This document shows, piece by piece, positions 45,701-55,728 of a stretch of DNA of 64,000 bases (position 1 is its first letter; every line of letters starts with the position of its first letter). Origin of the DNA: Astragalus membranaceus (lineage: Eukaryota; Streptophyta; Magnoliopsida; Fabales; Fabaceae). The stretch lies in NCBI GenBank assembly GCA_039519185.1, contig CM076854.1:158932666-158996665 (forward strand). Reading direction: 5' to 3'. The notes below the pieces were generated by a model. The model worked only from the letters and a program-made list of their open reading frames with translations, searched no databases and had not been told where the DNA came from. Made by a program: the position numbers and the translations under genes.

Positions 45701-48227
45701 TAGATAGCTTAGTGGTTAAAAAGTTGAAATGTTGAATACTAGGGAGGGGGTTCGAACCCCACCCAAGCCTTTTTTGTGAAAACATGCAAAATTTATAATT
45801 GGTTCATCTTTAAAAAAAAAAAAAAAGAGGATCAACCGGTCCGACCCGGTTTCCACCGGATTTTCACCGGTCCGATGACGTCATCACCGGGCCTCACCGG
45901 TCCGATGACGTCATCACCGGGCCAACTGCAGATCCGGTCCTGCACGCTGCCCGGCCCGGGAAGACCACCGGGTCCCGGTCCGACCGGCCGGTCCGGAACG
46001 GTTCTGATAACACTGGATTTCACACACTTTTAGTCTCCAGATTTTTCTCGCCAAAGCTTTTAGTCCCTCATGACTTTTAATAGTACTTAGAAGTGCTATT
46101 AAAAAGCAAAAAAAAAACGCTATTAAAAATCATGAGGACTAAAAAGCATTGAGGGAGGAAAATGTGAGGACTAAAACTGAGTAAAAAGTTTTATAGGGAC
46201 TAAAAACAAATTTCTCAAGTTTTATAGAAACCAAGAGCATTTTTATCCCAAGTAGGTAGCTCAGTTGGCGAGCTAATGGATACCGGAGGAGTGCACCAAA
46301 TGAGTGCAAGAAGGGTTCAAACCCTGGAAACTAATATTCCCCCTCCCCCACTAAGATTGCTTATCAAAAAAAAAATATTTAACCCTTAATTTAATTATCA
46401 AGTGTAAGGTTGAATGTTTAATAAGTTGAGTTTTTTGGTTAAGCATCTAAAGAGAAGAAACTAACTAACCTGTTGTTACTCGTTTCTTTTGTCCTCCAGA
46501 GATACCTCTTCTCATTTCATCACCCACCATAATGTCAGCACAAATATCCAACCCAAGCATCTGTAATTGACAAATTAAAAGTCAGTTTATTGAAAAATTT
46601 ACAAAATAAAAGCATATATAGAGATAATATACTAATAAGCTGAAGTTGAGGGACAATAGAGACACAAACCTTGAGAACATAATCTGTTACCAAACTAGTC
46701 TTTTGGCCTGATAATGCTATAGCTTTCATAAATGCATCAATTTCAGGGTCTGGCTTAATTCCTGCTTCTCTCTCCCTTCTTGAGAGTTCCATTAACATTT
46801 CATACCTAGTGCCAACACCTAAACAACGTGATGAAAAATCCAATGTCTCTCTCACTGTCATTTCTCCATGGTGAATGTCATGTTGACTGATATAGGCACA
46901 AGTTTTTCTTGCAACGAATTCATTTAGCTCATGACCACAATAAGTGATTTTCCCAGAAGCCTGGTCACAAATCATCAATTAAAATAAATATATGTAAATA
47001 GAAAAAAAATATGTAAATAGAAATAGTAACAAACCCTTAAATCACTATCAAGTTTTCCTGCTAATGCTAGAAGCAATGTTGTTTTCCCAGAACCTGGAGG
47101 ACCTAGAAGGAGTGTCATCCTGAGATTATCACACCAAATAAAATAAATATATTTTCAATAACAAAAAATAAAGTATAAATTGATCAAATATCAATTTTTG
47201 ACATAATTTGACTTTCCATAAAAAGCTGTGACAAGCAAGATTCATTTCTCTTTGAAAGTTGAAACTGTTTTAAATAATATTTTCTCTCAACTAGCTTGTT
47301 ATGAGATTATTGGCAAGCTACCTTGATGGTTTCACAATTCCACTAACATCTTTCAGAATCTGAATTTCCCTCTTCTTAGAAGGTGCAAGACGAAACAATC
47401 CCAGAACACTCTACCATACAAACAAACAAATAAGAAAACTAAAGCATTAATTCAAGACCATTAATCACAAAATCTGATAGTTTTATTTTATATCAGAAAA
47501 TAATTAAGTACCTCAAAGGTGTTGAAAGTAGCATTAAGCAAGGTAGGAAGCGCTCTACTCCCAACATACACATCTCCCTCCACAGATAAATTCTCATACC
47601 GAACTTCAATTTTCGGAATCTCAATCCCCACCCTGCATTGCAGTAACAAATTTAACCATATGCAGTTAAATAATAAATATCATTCATTAAATCACCGTCA
47701 CTCCGAATTTGTCCACTACTAGAATCGAATCTGAGAGCACCGGGTCGAGCCCGTGCTCGACTACGTAGGAGTTCTGATGGGATTCATAATAAACGGGTAA
47801 CAAAAAAAGCATAATGTTGGAATAATGATATTAAAACACACACACACACACACCTATCTTGTCTATCTCTAAGTCTGCGAAGAAATTTCTCATTATCTTC
47901 TTCAACAATCTTGAGAATACTTTCCAACAAGAGTTTCTTATCATGTAAAGCAAGTTTAGCAACATCAACTTCATCATGCACCACCTTTCCATTTTCAGCA
48001 ACATGTTTCATTACACCTTTTCTCATGCGTTCAAATGTTGGCAGCCGTTCGATGGCTGCCCATGTAAGATGATACTCGTCATCTTCCTGTGTGTGCCGAT
48101 CACTTCTTTCGAATATGTCCGGCACCGTCACCGTCGCCGTCCATACGTCTCTGAAACTCGTCGACGTCCAACTCCGACGACTACTCGTTGATATTGCTAA
48201 ATCATCACCCGCTATTACCGATGCCAT
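39718..48227 (-). CDS. PDR-type (full-size ABCG) ABC transporter, 20 exons
   Basis: Plasma-membrane ATP-driven exporter of the pleiotropic drug resistance family; the substrate cannot be told. I place exons (minus strand) at 48227-47854, 47632-47512, 47410-47322, 47119-47035, 46960-46670, 46560-46470, 45010-44110, 43782-43622, 43512-43409, 43262-43097, 43006-42923, 42741-42605, 42463-42131, 42036-41746, 41653-41570, 41485-41352, 41253-41026, 40896-40725, 40557-40303 and 39987-39718. Phases join without a break into 4371 nt, or 1456 residues, normal for the family. Walker A GPPGSGKTT is at 201-209, signature GISGGQKKR at 339-347 and Walker B ALFMDE at 360-365. The second domain has GVSGAGKTT (900-908), LSTEQRKRL (1007-1015) and IIFMDEP. 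Membrane blocks follow each nucleotide-binding domain in the reverse NBD-TMD order typical of ABCG. Intron 14 uses a GC donor and intron 6 holds transposons. A tandem paralogue starts at base 26. It may correspond to the ABCG34/ABCG39-like group, but this is uncertain. Confidence 0.95.
41654..41745 (-). other. Intron 14 of the PDR gene with a GC-AG boundary
   Basis: The exon ends GATGAG and the intron begins GCAAGT, then ends CTATAG. The GC donor has an otherwise perfect consensus (AG/GCAAGT). It keeps the conserved FEAFDE-LLLMK peptide in frame. No GT donor nearby would do so. Confidence 0.85.
43845..44042. mobile_element. Probable MITE in intron 7 of the PDR gene
   Basis: The ends share inverted ACACAGA...GTGCAGT / GACTGCACAGA...TGTGT blocks around an interior of about 150 bp with CTTGATCGGACGGTCAAG. 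It has no coding capacity and the target duplication is unclear. Confidence 0.45.
45352..46015. mobile_element. Non-autonomous hAT element with CCGGTCCGA-rich ends
   Basis: Inverted ends are CAGTGTTATCAGA(C) and TCTGATAACACTG. The perfect 8-bp target duplication is GATTTCAC (45344-45351 and 46016-46023). Sub-terminal regions are dense in CCGGTCCGA, GACCCGG and ATGACGTCATCACCGG boxes. The terminal CAGTGTT-TCA is shared with the element at 4178. It lies in an intron, so it is spliced out of the PDR mRNA if transcribed. Confidence 0.9.
45706..45790 (+). repeat. SINE-like tRNA head inside the hAT element
   Basis: Box A-like TAGCTTAGTGGTTAAA and a perfect box B GGTTCGAACCCC are about 45 bp apart. 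The A-stretch near 45810 could be the tail. Confidence 0.55.
46246..46380 (+). repeat. SINE in intron 6 of the PDR gene
   Basis: Box A-like GTAGCTCAGTTGGCGAGC and box B GGGTTCAAACCCTGG are followed by a body of about 45 bp and an A-run (46368-46377). The head is tRNA-derived but the acceptor stem is not preserved. Confidence 0.6.
47834..47852 (+). repeat. (AC)n microsatellite at the intron 1 donor
   Basis: On the minus strand the intron begins GTGTGTGT..., so the dinucleotide run overlaps the 5' splice site of intron 1. Confidence 0.85.
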
Positions 48228-48500
48228 TTTACTATCAATTTCTCAAACCAGATATATCTCAGTCTATATAATAGAGATTACAGAGTAGTTGAGATTGAGA
48301 TGAATAATTATGAGAGCAACTTTCCTACATCGATAATGTGGCGTATTAGAGAGCTTATACGTGTGTATATTTATATGATGAAGCCAGTTCATTGCGTCTT
48401 TTTCTTTCACTGCTAGCTAGCTAGTACTTTTGACTTTGACCAGTTGGAAACTAACTTCTCTTAAAAAGCTTTAACTTCAATTAGTTGGTTAAAGGTTTTT
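48228..48500 (-). promoter_or_regulatory. Promoter of the intact PDR gene
   Basis: A TATA box TATAAATA (minus strand, 48368-48375) lies about 145 bp upstream of the ATG. Two adjacent W-box cores TTGAC (48430-48434 and 48436-48440) lie further up. All are shared with 27-330. A second TATA-like TTATATAGA at about 48264-48275 is too close to the ATG to be the likely start. WRKY control is suggested, not proven. Confidence 0.62.
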
Positions 48501-48540
48501 CTTAATAATAATGGCGATGGTTCCCTTTATGAGTCCCATT

Positions 48541-48877
48541 GTTTCTAGGAATTGATATCAAAATCAATTTAAAATTACTTGTTTAACGATATGTTTGATT
48601 TGCAAACAAACAGATAAGTAGACGTACAATATTTGACCTTTGTGCAATATACCGTTTGGTAAACGCCTAGAAAGCACAAGTAAAAAAATGCGAAATTATT
48701 TACCAAAAAAAAAGGGAAATTTAGAATAATTTTCTTTATGAAGTTTATAATGATTTTATATAACATATATTATGATATAATTAAAATAATTTAAAGAAAA
48801 ATATGAGAGAGAAAGGAGAGAGAAAAATGAGATAGGGGAGAAAGTGAGAGGATAGAGGAGAGAGAGGGAGAGAGAAG

Positions 48878-48914
<37 letters not shown>

Positions 48915-49924
48915 TCATTAAGAAATAAAAATAGTATTTTTGTATTTTTTGGGTGTACAGAAAGGTATATTGTGGTTTTGTGAGTCCCTTGCCCCCGGCT
49001 ATCCAGTATCATTGGCGTATTTTTTTATAAGCAATGTTAGTAGGGAAAGGGGGAATGTTAAATCCGAGACCTTCTGCTTGCACTCTTTTGGTGCACTTCT
49101 TCGATATCTCTTAACTCGCCAACCTCCTTAGGATACAATTTTAAGATGTTGAAATATTCATATTAATAACTCCAATATTGCATGTTCGTATATTTTAACA
49201 CCTAAATGTAATTATTAATAATATTTAAAATTGTGGTTAGACAATCCATCTTAAAAAAAATACCATTTAAAATTGTGGTTAGTAAAATTTGGTTGATGAT
49301 TTTCTGTAGTAGAAAAAACTAAATACAACACTTCAATAATCATGTATTTGAGATGCCTAACAACAAATTTTGATCTGGATTTCAATGTTTCGCGTTGAAA
49401 AAACATTTCTCCTTTTTCATCAAACAAATCACTCTAAACTGAGATATTATTATAATTATAATAATACGCATGCATGTGTAAATGTGCATATATAAATTAT
49501 AAAAATAATTTTCGTTTGGAATACATACATCATTCATTTAAAAAAGATCAAGATCTTACCCAAATCCTTGTGTTCACATTGATAAAATTAAATAAAAATG
49601 ATCTTATACCAAAATAAAATAACCTTTGATGGGGTGCCTTAGTCGGCCATTTTTACAATTAAAAAAAGGGTTTGTTTTTTGTTTTGTTTACTGTATCACG
49701 TCAACTGATCCTCTGTTCCTCGACACCACAGGCTGTATTAAGTTAGCATTTTTTTTGGTAAACTCAGGTATCCACCGTACGGACAGCTGTGACTAATCTC
49801 TCGCTCATTAGAGGTGTCTTAAGGAGGAGAAGAGCTGGCCAGTTTTTTTCAAAGTTAGCATTAACAATTAATAATTATTTATGAATAATATTGAATACAT
49901 TTGCTTCATTAATAATGTGGCAAT
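48541..49924. other. Insertion-derived DNA inside the PDR upstream region
   Basis: Most of this is absent from the paralogous upstream region at 1-745. It contains GA-rich and TA-rich simple repeats (48790-48913), AT-rich DNA and patches typical of degraded retroelements (49650-49860). No gene is recognised. Confidence 0.5.
48790..48913 (+). repeat. Purine-rich simple repeat (GAGA/TATA)
   Basis: Imperfect GAGAGAAAG units are followed by (TA)5-6 and then a perfect (GA)n run. Confidence 0.85.
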
Positions 49925-50090
49925 AACAAACCAACACCGTTGGCTTAGTGGCTTAATCTACCTGGGACACGGGGTCGACCTGGTGTTCTCGAATTCGATT
50001 CTCACAGTGGAAAACTCGGTATTGAACAGTACAAAATTTGATTTGAGACACTTTATGGATAGCCAACAATAGTCCCAAAAAAAAGTTGGC
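49925..50090 (+). repeat. SINE in the PDR upstream region
   Basis: Box A-like GTTGGCTTAGTGGCTTAA and box B-like TTCGAATTCGATTCTC are followed by a body and an A-run (50078-50084). The paralogous sequence near 320-335 runs straight through this position, so it is an insertion absent from the other copy. Confidence 0.6.
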
Positions 50091-50094
50091 AACT

Positions 50095-50530
50095 ACAACT
50101 GCAAGCAGCGTACCTTTAGAAGATATTCTCCTTTCTAGAGAGTTTTAATTATAAAATAAAAAACCCGCCAACCTATTATAATAGTATGAAGTCATAATGA
50201 TAAGTTATACAGTATATACATTCAATTTATCATGTGCGAAAGCAAGTCCTTTGTCAGATTTCCTGAGAATAAGCAAGAAATATGAGGTTTTGCATGTTTC
50301 CTGATTTGTGAATGACTTATGGCAAACGAGGCCTTATTTATGATTATGGAATGCATGCTGGAATTGGAATCTCAATGTAGAGGGAGCATCGCGACCAGTT
50401 TACTACACCACCTCCATTCTTTCTTCTTCATTTATTGCGATCCATCTCCTTTCACGAATATCATAACACGTTGATTACCAAGGCAACAAATACAATCATC
50501 TTGATTCGGTGGGAAGAACATGCAACTTCA
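50095..50530. repeat. Distal part of the duplicated PDR upstream region (second copy)
   Basis: Aligns with about 335-745, starting at AGCAGCGTACCTTTAGAAGA. Confidence 0.65.
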
Positions 50531-50965
50531 TAGAAATGTCTAGTCTTGAATTATGTTACTAAAATAATTCAAACATCACCCATAACAAAACAGATACCGT
50601 ATTCGTGTGGTATTATTTGTCGCTTAAGGTTCACCGGTGTGAAATCGAAATTAAAATATCGGTTTAAAATCGGTTATATAGATATTGTCTACGGACGCAG
50701 TAACAAACACCACCACTCATAAACTCACACCCATGAAGTGGATGTTTCGAGTTCGGATACGAGTAATCATGAAAAATGTCCAGTCTAACAATGTCGATTT
50801 TACCCAAAGATAAATGTGGCAGTATTTTTGCAATTAAGTTCAAAACTAAATTTTTTGCACGAATGACATTTAGATTTGATAATCAACTTAACTATGATTT
50901 ATGTTTGAGAAAATAAATCCAAGTGAGAATTTTGGGTAATTAAGTGTCAACAAATGTGATATAAT
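50531..50965. other. Spacer without a recognised gene
   Basis: No coding or element signal is seen between the duplicated block and the copia fragment. Confidence 0.5.
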
Positions 50966-51083
50966 AAGAGTAGCCACTTGAAGAGGGATTGGGAGAGGCC
51001 CCCCATAGATCACAGTGAATGACCTCAAAGGGAGCTGTGTAAATAGTGGAAGAGGCGGGGGCATGAATTCGATGTGCCTTGCC
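50966..51083 (-). pseudogene. Copia integrase fragment
   Basis: The minus strand reads GKAHRIHAPAS, then APFEVIHCDLWGASPNPSS. This is the junction of the GAG-pre-integrase and integrase domains in Copia elements. Across the CACTA element, bases just right of 57018 continue the frame upstream with N-A-C-Y-L before GKAHR. The CACTA element therefore inserted into an existing copia relic. Confidence 0.75.
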
Positions 51084-51129
51084 TAACACTAGTGGAAAAA
51101 TGGGATTCAAAGTCAGACCTTTCGGACAT

Positions 51130-51365
51130 TTAAAGTCGGATATTCACCCGACTTCTATCAAAGCGACTTAGAAAGTATATTTTTTTAAAGTTGGATTAAG
51201 GTCCGACTTAAAAAGTACGTTTTTAAGTCGGATTATTAGTGCGTCCGACTTTAATTATGGCCTGTGGAAAAACTTTTAAAGTCGAATTATTAGTGCGTCC
51301 GACTTAAATTATGACCTGTGGAAAACTTTTAAAGTCGGACGGTGGTTGTGCCCGACTTTAAATGT
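51130..51365. repeat. CACTA left sub-terminal repeats
   Basis: About nine AAGTCGGAT-type boxes occur in both orientations, several paired as GTCGGAT...GTCCGAC hairpins separated by ATTAGTGC. Confidence 0.8.
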
Positions 51366-51607
51366 TCCTTTTTTTTAAAAAAAAAAAAAACTTTTTTTGT
51401 AGCTTCCCCTTAATTGATTGACTGTTCTGCAAGACAACAGAACTGAGGCAAGAGAAGGAAACAACAATGAAAAAAAATGATGCCAGATTGCCAAGCATCA
51501 TTAAATCACTCAAGCCTAATGTGTGTTAAGGCCATATCATATCCCAAGGCAAAAACCAAAAATGAAAAAATAACAACAAAAACAAAATCTAAATATAAAA
51601 CCATTTT

Positions 51608-53018
51608 CTACAAATCATACATGTCAGTTGCACTATCTATAGATTCTTCTCTTCTGTGTTCACTAAAAGAAGTCTTAGTTTCTAGCTGATCAACATCAAT
51701 TGCAACTTCATCTGTTGTAGCTGAAAGGGATTTTTTGTGATGATTCTTTTGGTGCCTTGATTTAAGAATCCGCGTCAAAACTTGGACTATGTCTCTCATC
51801 GAAGGTCGCTTTCTCGGGGCACGGTTGATGCATTTGTAGGCAAGTGCTGCCACTTCATTCAGCTCTTGGAAATCACATTTTCCCTCAAGCTTAGAATCAT
51901 CCATCAGTATCATTCATTAGAACAAATAAAAAACTAAGTATTTTATTAAGAGTTACATACTCTACCTATGAATTGAATATGAATATGAATATCATTCCAA
52001 TGAAAGTAAATACCAAAACTCAACTAACTAACAAACTATGAAAAGTTGTTACAACTGAAGAACTAATTTTAACTAACTTCCAAACTAACTTTCTAATACA
52101 TTTTAATGGAACAATGCCATCAAAGATTCATTAACCAAGTGCTTAGTAGTAATGACTTGTTTTGATTTGTATTATATATCATGAAAAAATCACGAAATAC
52201 GTTTTATCTTTGTCGGTGCTTGTAGAGGGGGGAGAGAGAGAGAGATCTTACAAGCTCAACATATTCCATAAGACCCTGCTGAGGATTTCGGCTAGCTATA
52301 AGTTCAAAGAGCAACACGCCAAAACTGTATACATCACTTTTTTTGGTGAATGTCCCTGAAGATATGTACTCAGAGTCGAGATAGCCAAAGGTACCACGAA
52401 TAGCTGCATGTTTATCCACCATCTCTTCTCTTGAAAGTCCAAAATCAGCAACCTGTTTGATTCAGAACATCAAAAGCTACAACATATATAAGAATCATGC
52501 TAACCAACAAAAAATATAAGGGTCGGCGAGGTCTAAAGGCGATGACTAACAAGAACATACCCTGGCTCGCATAGACTGGTCTAAGAGTATATTGTTCGAT
52601 TTGATATCTCGATGGATTACCGGAGGAACTGCCTGAAATGACAATTCATACAGTTATAACTAAGTATACAAAGCAGAACTATATCAGTGCAGATCATATG
52701 GTAACTTACCCCATCATGAAGATACTCCAAGTCTCTTGCTACATCTAAAGCTATATGAACCCTCATATCCCAGCCCAGCGTCCTGTTCTCTTCGCCTAAA
52801 TATAGACACAAGTATACATGCTTTCATTTATTATTGCTTATGCAACTTGAATTTGAAAGAAATTTCCAAAAAAGATAGATAGTTGACTTACTATACAAAT
52901 GGGAAGCCAAGTTGCCTTTACTCATGTAGACATATATAAGCATATGTTGTCCCTTTTCTACGCAATATCCGACCAAATTTACCAGGTTTCTATGATGTAA
53001 CCTTCCCAATAACATAAC
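51608..53018 (-). pseudogene. Captured receptor-like kinase fragment (CRLK1-like)
   Basis: Five exons lie on the minus strand: 53018-52892, 52795-52710, 52632-52561, 52452-52252 and about 51905-51608. Each has usable splice sites. Together they cover kinase subdomain III to the C-terminus: LLGRLHHRNLVNLVGYC, then HRDIKSNNILLD (catalytic loop), VADFGLSREE (DFG), the activation segment with GTFGYLDSEY, and SDVYSFGVLLFE. The tail RKRPSMRDIVQVLTRIL...DVDQLETK resembles the calcium/calmodulin-regulated CRLK family. The glycine loop, the ATP-anchoring lysine, and the membrane and N-terminal parts are missing. It cannot be an active kinase. Confidence 0.85.
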
Positions 53019-53474
53019 CTGAGAAAAATTAAAAGAACATCAAAAGTTGAAATAGAAAATCCGGAAAGACCTCAGGTCATAGTTCAATCACTTTAAAATG
53101 CTTAAATCCCCAAATAACTGAACCTCGGACATGACCATTACCCGATTCAACCAGTTGAACCAATCGATTTGGTTCGGGTTCTTAAAACATTGAGACAAAT
53201 GAAAACTGCTTCTGTTCCAGTCACTGCATTAGATAGAACATGAAGGTGACACTATAAGGACATGTCATTCCAGTAGCAATAGCAATATCATATGTAAATC
53301 AAACAATAAACTCACCCACATTTGATAAAACTGCAAGAAGACAAATGAAACCTGAAATTTAGGATTGAAAAGCTTTAAAAATAATAAATGAATTAGAAGA
53401 AAGAACTATGTATTACAGGGAATTTCAATGATGTAACATTTTACTATTTTGTTGGATTGAAAACAAAAAAAAAG

Positions 53475-53603
53475 ATTGGAGTGGGGACCTAGTGAAGAAA
53501 CTGGTGGTTGATTCAGCAAGGAAGCTAGATCATAAGCAGTTTATGAAGGATTACAAGCATGAGAAAGTGGCAGTAGAATTTCCTTCAGACATTAGACTGT
53601 AAA
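53475..53603 (+). other. Unidentified exon-like peptide within the CACTA element
   Basis: A 42-codon frame reads DWSGDLVKKLVVDSARKLD and HKQFMKDYKHEKVAVEF, then stops after IRL. Composition is protein-like and it lies between captured fragments, so it may be the last exon of a fourth host gene. I do not recognise it. Confidence 0.3.
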
Positions 53604-54496
53604 TTTTGTTGCAAGTTGATTGTATAATTTATGTATAACTCTTATTTATTTTTGGATAGGTTTTTTTGTGGGGCTAAGGATGCCTAGAGTGTCGGGAGGT
53701 TGTTATGTGTTAGCTAGCCTAAGATTTAGGCCTTTGAGAGCCTAAATCTTCCTTGATTATAAACATATAGAATATACTACAAAAGTAATAGCACAAATAC
53801 ACATGCACATTGTTTCTTACTGTGATTTATCTTGGTGTGAGGTGGGTAGATCATTTGTGTCTGCATTGATTCCATAGTATGTAGTTTCTTTGAAATACTG
53901 CACTCATTGTTCTCTTGATGTTTCATTTGACTTGTAGAAGGTAATTCACTTGTGATTGTGTTGGACAATTTGGCTGCTTGCATGCACACTCCTCAACATT
54001 GGAGTGAGTTTTGCTTGTTTTCTTTACAACTTCATGAATTTGAAGTTTGAATGCAACATTGGAGGATTGGCCTGAAAGTGGCAATCCAAAAATGAAGTTA
54101 GCATCAAAGAATCAAAGAGTAGTAACCTACAATCATTGAAATTGCAATGCATTTCTATTTTTCATAAAATACAATAATACTTAATTCTCTAAATATAGCC
54201 TATTAAGTAGGTCTCAAGCATGAGTTATCCAAAATCAAGCCAAGCATTTGGTATCTACTGAGAATCATCATCCCAATGAAATTAACGATTGAGATGATGA
54301 TTCTAACATCATTAATCATTTTGAATGACAGCTTGTCTTAGTTCTCCAGCATAGCCAATTTGGCAATGAAATCATGACAAAGAATGCAATATCATTTTAA
54401 TGTATGTACTACTAATAAGTTGAATGTATATAATTTCCTTTGATGACATTTTGGGCTAATAGTAAATAGATGAAAATTAGGATTTGGAATATAAAC

Positions 54497-55022
54497 CTTA
54501 ACCAGCATAACCATTCTTTAATATCCTTTCTCACACAGTCCTGTGAATGAATAATGTTTGGAGCAGCATGGAAATTATCTCCACTACTCTTGTTTCCCCT
54601 CCCCTGTATGGCAGAAACAATATTAATTATCAATGCGTTTTGACATAAATTATCAATGGTTCTCAACCGAAAGGCATCAATTGTCAACCACATAAAGAAA
54701 CTAGACATGCTGAGAATATTAAAAAAAAAACTCCATTTGATTCCTTTTATGATATTAATAGGGTGTAAAGAACAAAGAGCAGAGTACATATCCTAAACCA
54801 TCAATAACAGACCTGAAAATGTGGATCATCAGCTACAACAGCACGATCGTCCCAGTTGAGACGACCTCCAAATATATTCCAAATACCATTCTGATTCTGA
54901 AATTGGGCACAACGGTGATTCAAAACAGCATCTCCCAGCACTTTCATTCCAACTTTATGAAACACTTTCACCACATCTTTCAGTTCATCAATGGTTCCAA
55001 TAGCATAAGGATCATCGGGTAG
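54497..55022 (-). pseudogene. Captured alpha-amylase fragment (plastid AMY3-like)
   Basis: The upstream exon (about 55022-54813) reads GTIDELKDVVKVFHKVGMKV, LGDAVLNHRCAQFQ and GRLNWDDRAVVADDPHFQ. It is joined by a GT...AG intron to 54603-54497 (GRGNKSSGDNFHAAPNI, then VRKDIKEWLCWLR). DAVLNHR is the conserved region I of family GH13 alpha-amylases, and the GRGNKSSGDNFHAAPN segment is usual in plant enzymes of the plastid type. The barrel's catalytic Asp and Glu lie further downstream and are missing. The reading frame is clean over both exons. Confidence 0.85.
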
Positions 55023-55199
55023 AAATCATAAAAGTCACCTCAAGGGTCCCCAATTCAAATCTAGTAGAAAGCATCAGCAACAACCTGACATTGAATACAA
55101 AATAACATAAAAGAATGGCATTATCTAGGAAAGCCTAGAAGAAAGAGAGGACTAAGACAGAGAAGAAGCAAAGTGAGAGAGAAGAGTTAATTTCCTAAT

Positions 55200-55728
55200 A
55201 TGATGAGTAGCACTTTTTTCTACAACCCAGATTTGGAAATGCATTCACAAATTCCGTTCGAATGTTGACCCTACTACTTATGACGATTCTCTTTCCTTCC
55301 ACTTGGTTGACTTCTCCACTGAAAGAAAACCAAACTCTGAAGCTAATAAGAAGCAAAAGTCATATATTGGTGTGAGGAAAAGGCCATGGGGAAAATTTGC
55401 AGCAGAGATAAGAGATACAACAAGGAATAGTAAAAGGGTATGGCTTGGAACCTTTGATACTGCAGAGGATGCTGCTTTAGCTTATGACCAAGCTGCATTT
55501 TCCATGAGAGGCAATAATGCTGTGCTTAATTTTCCTGTACAACAGGTCAAAGAATCTTTGCAAGATATTGAATATGATTATAGCCAAGGGTGTTCACCAG
55601 CACTTGCACTAAAGGAGAGGAACTGCATACAAAGAAAGTTGTCATCAAAAGGTAAAAAGAATAAAGAGAAACAAGAATCAGAGGCAGATATTGTCTTTTA
55701 TTTATATTATGAGCATAAAGAACTTTAG
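55200..55728 (+). pseudogene. Captured ERF (AP2 domain) transcription factor, frameshifted
   Basis: ATG at 55200 gives MMSSTFFYNPDLEMHSQ before a TGA at 55266. One base out of frame, VDPTTYDDSLSFHLVDF continues into a complete AP2 domain (YIGVRKRPWGKFAAEIRD through GNNAVLNFP). Ala and Asp at the DNA-contact positions mark the ERF class that binds GCC boxes. The open frame from 55303 is 141 codons. It ends in VFYLYYEHKEL, unlike the expected ERF C-terminus, so the activation region was lost at capture. The open part could still make a DNA-binding-only peptide if translated from an internal ATG; this is speculative. Confidence 0.85.

Larger units (their letters stand above)
45283..46245. mobile_element. 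MULE-like TIR element in intron 6 of the PDR gene
   Basis: Inverted arms of about 60 bp run from TTAAATATGTTTTTTGGTCC to AAACCAAGAGCATTTTTATC. Both contain TTGTTTTTAGTCCCTATAAA in opposite orientation. The hAT element at 45352 is nested in it. No transposase is present. Confidence 0.6.

Noticed and set aside
30310..50090. tRNA-like box A and box B pairs at 30310-30402, 45706-45790, 46246-46380, 49925-50090 and others
   Set aside because: I tried to read them as tRNA genes, but acceptor stems and anticodon arms do not form and several end in A-runs, so I list them as SINE-like repeats.
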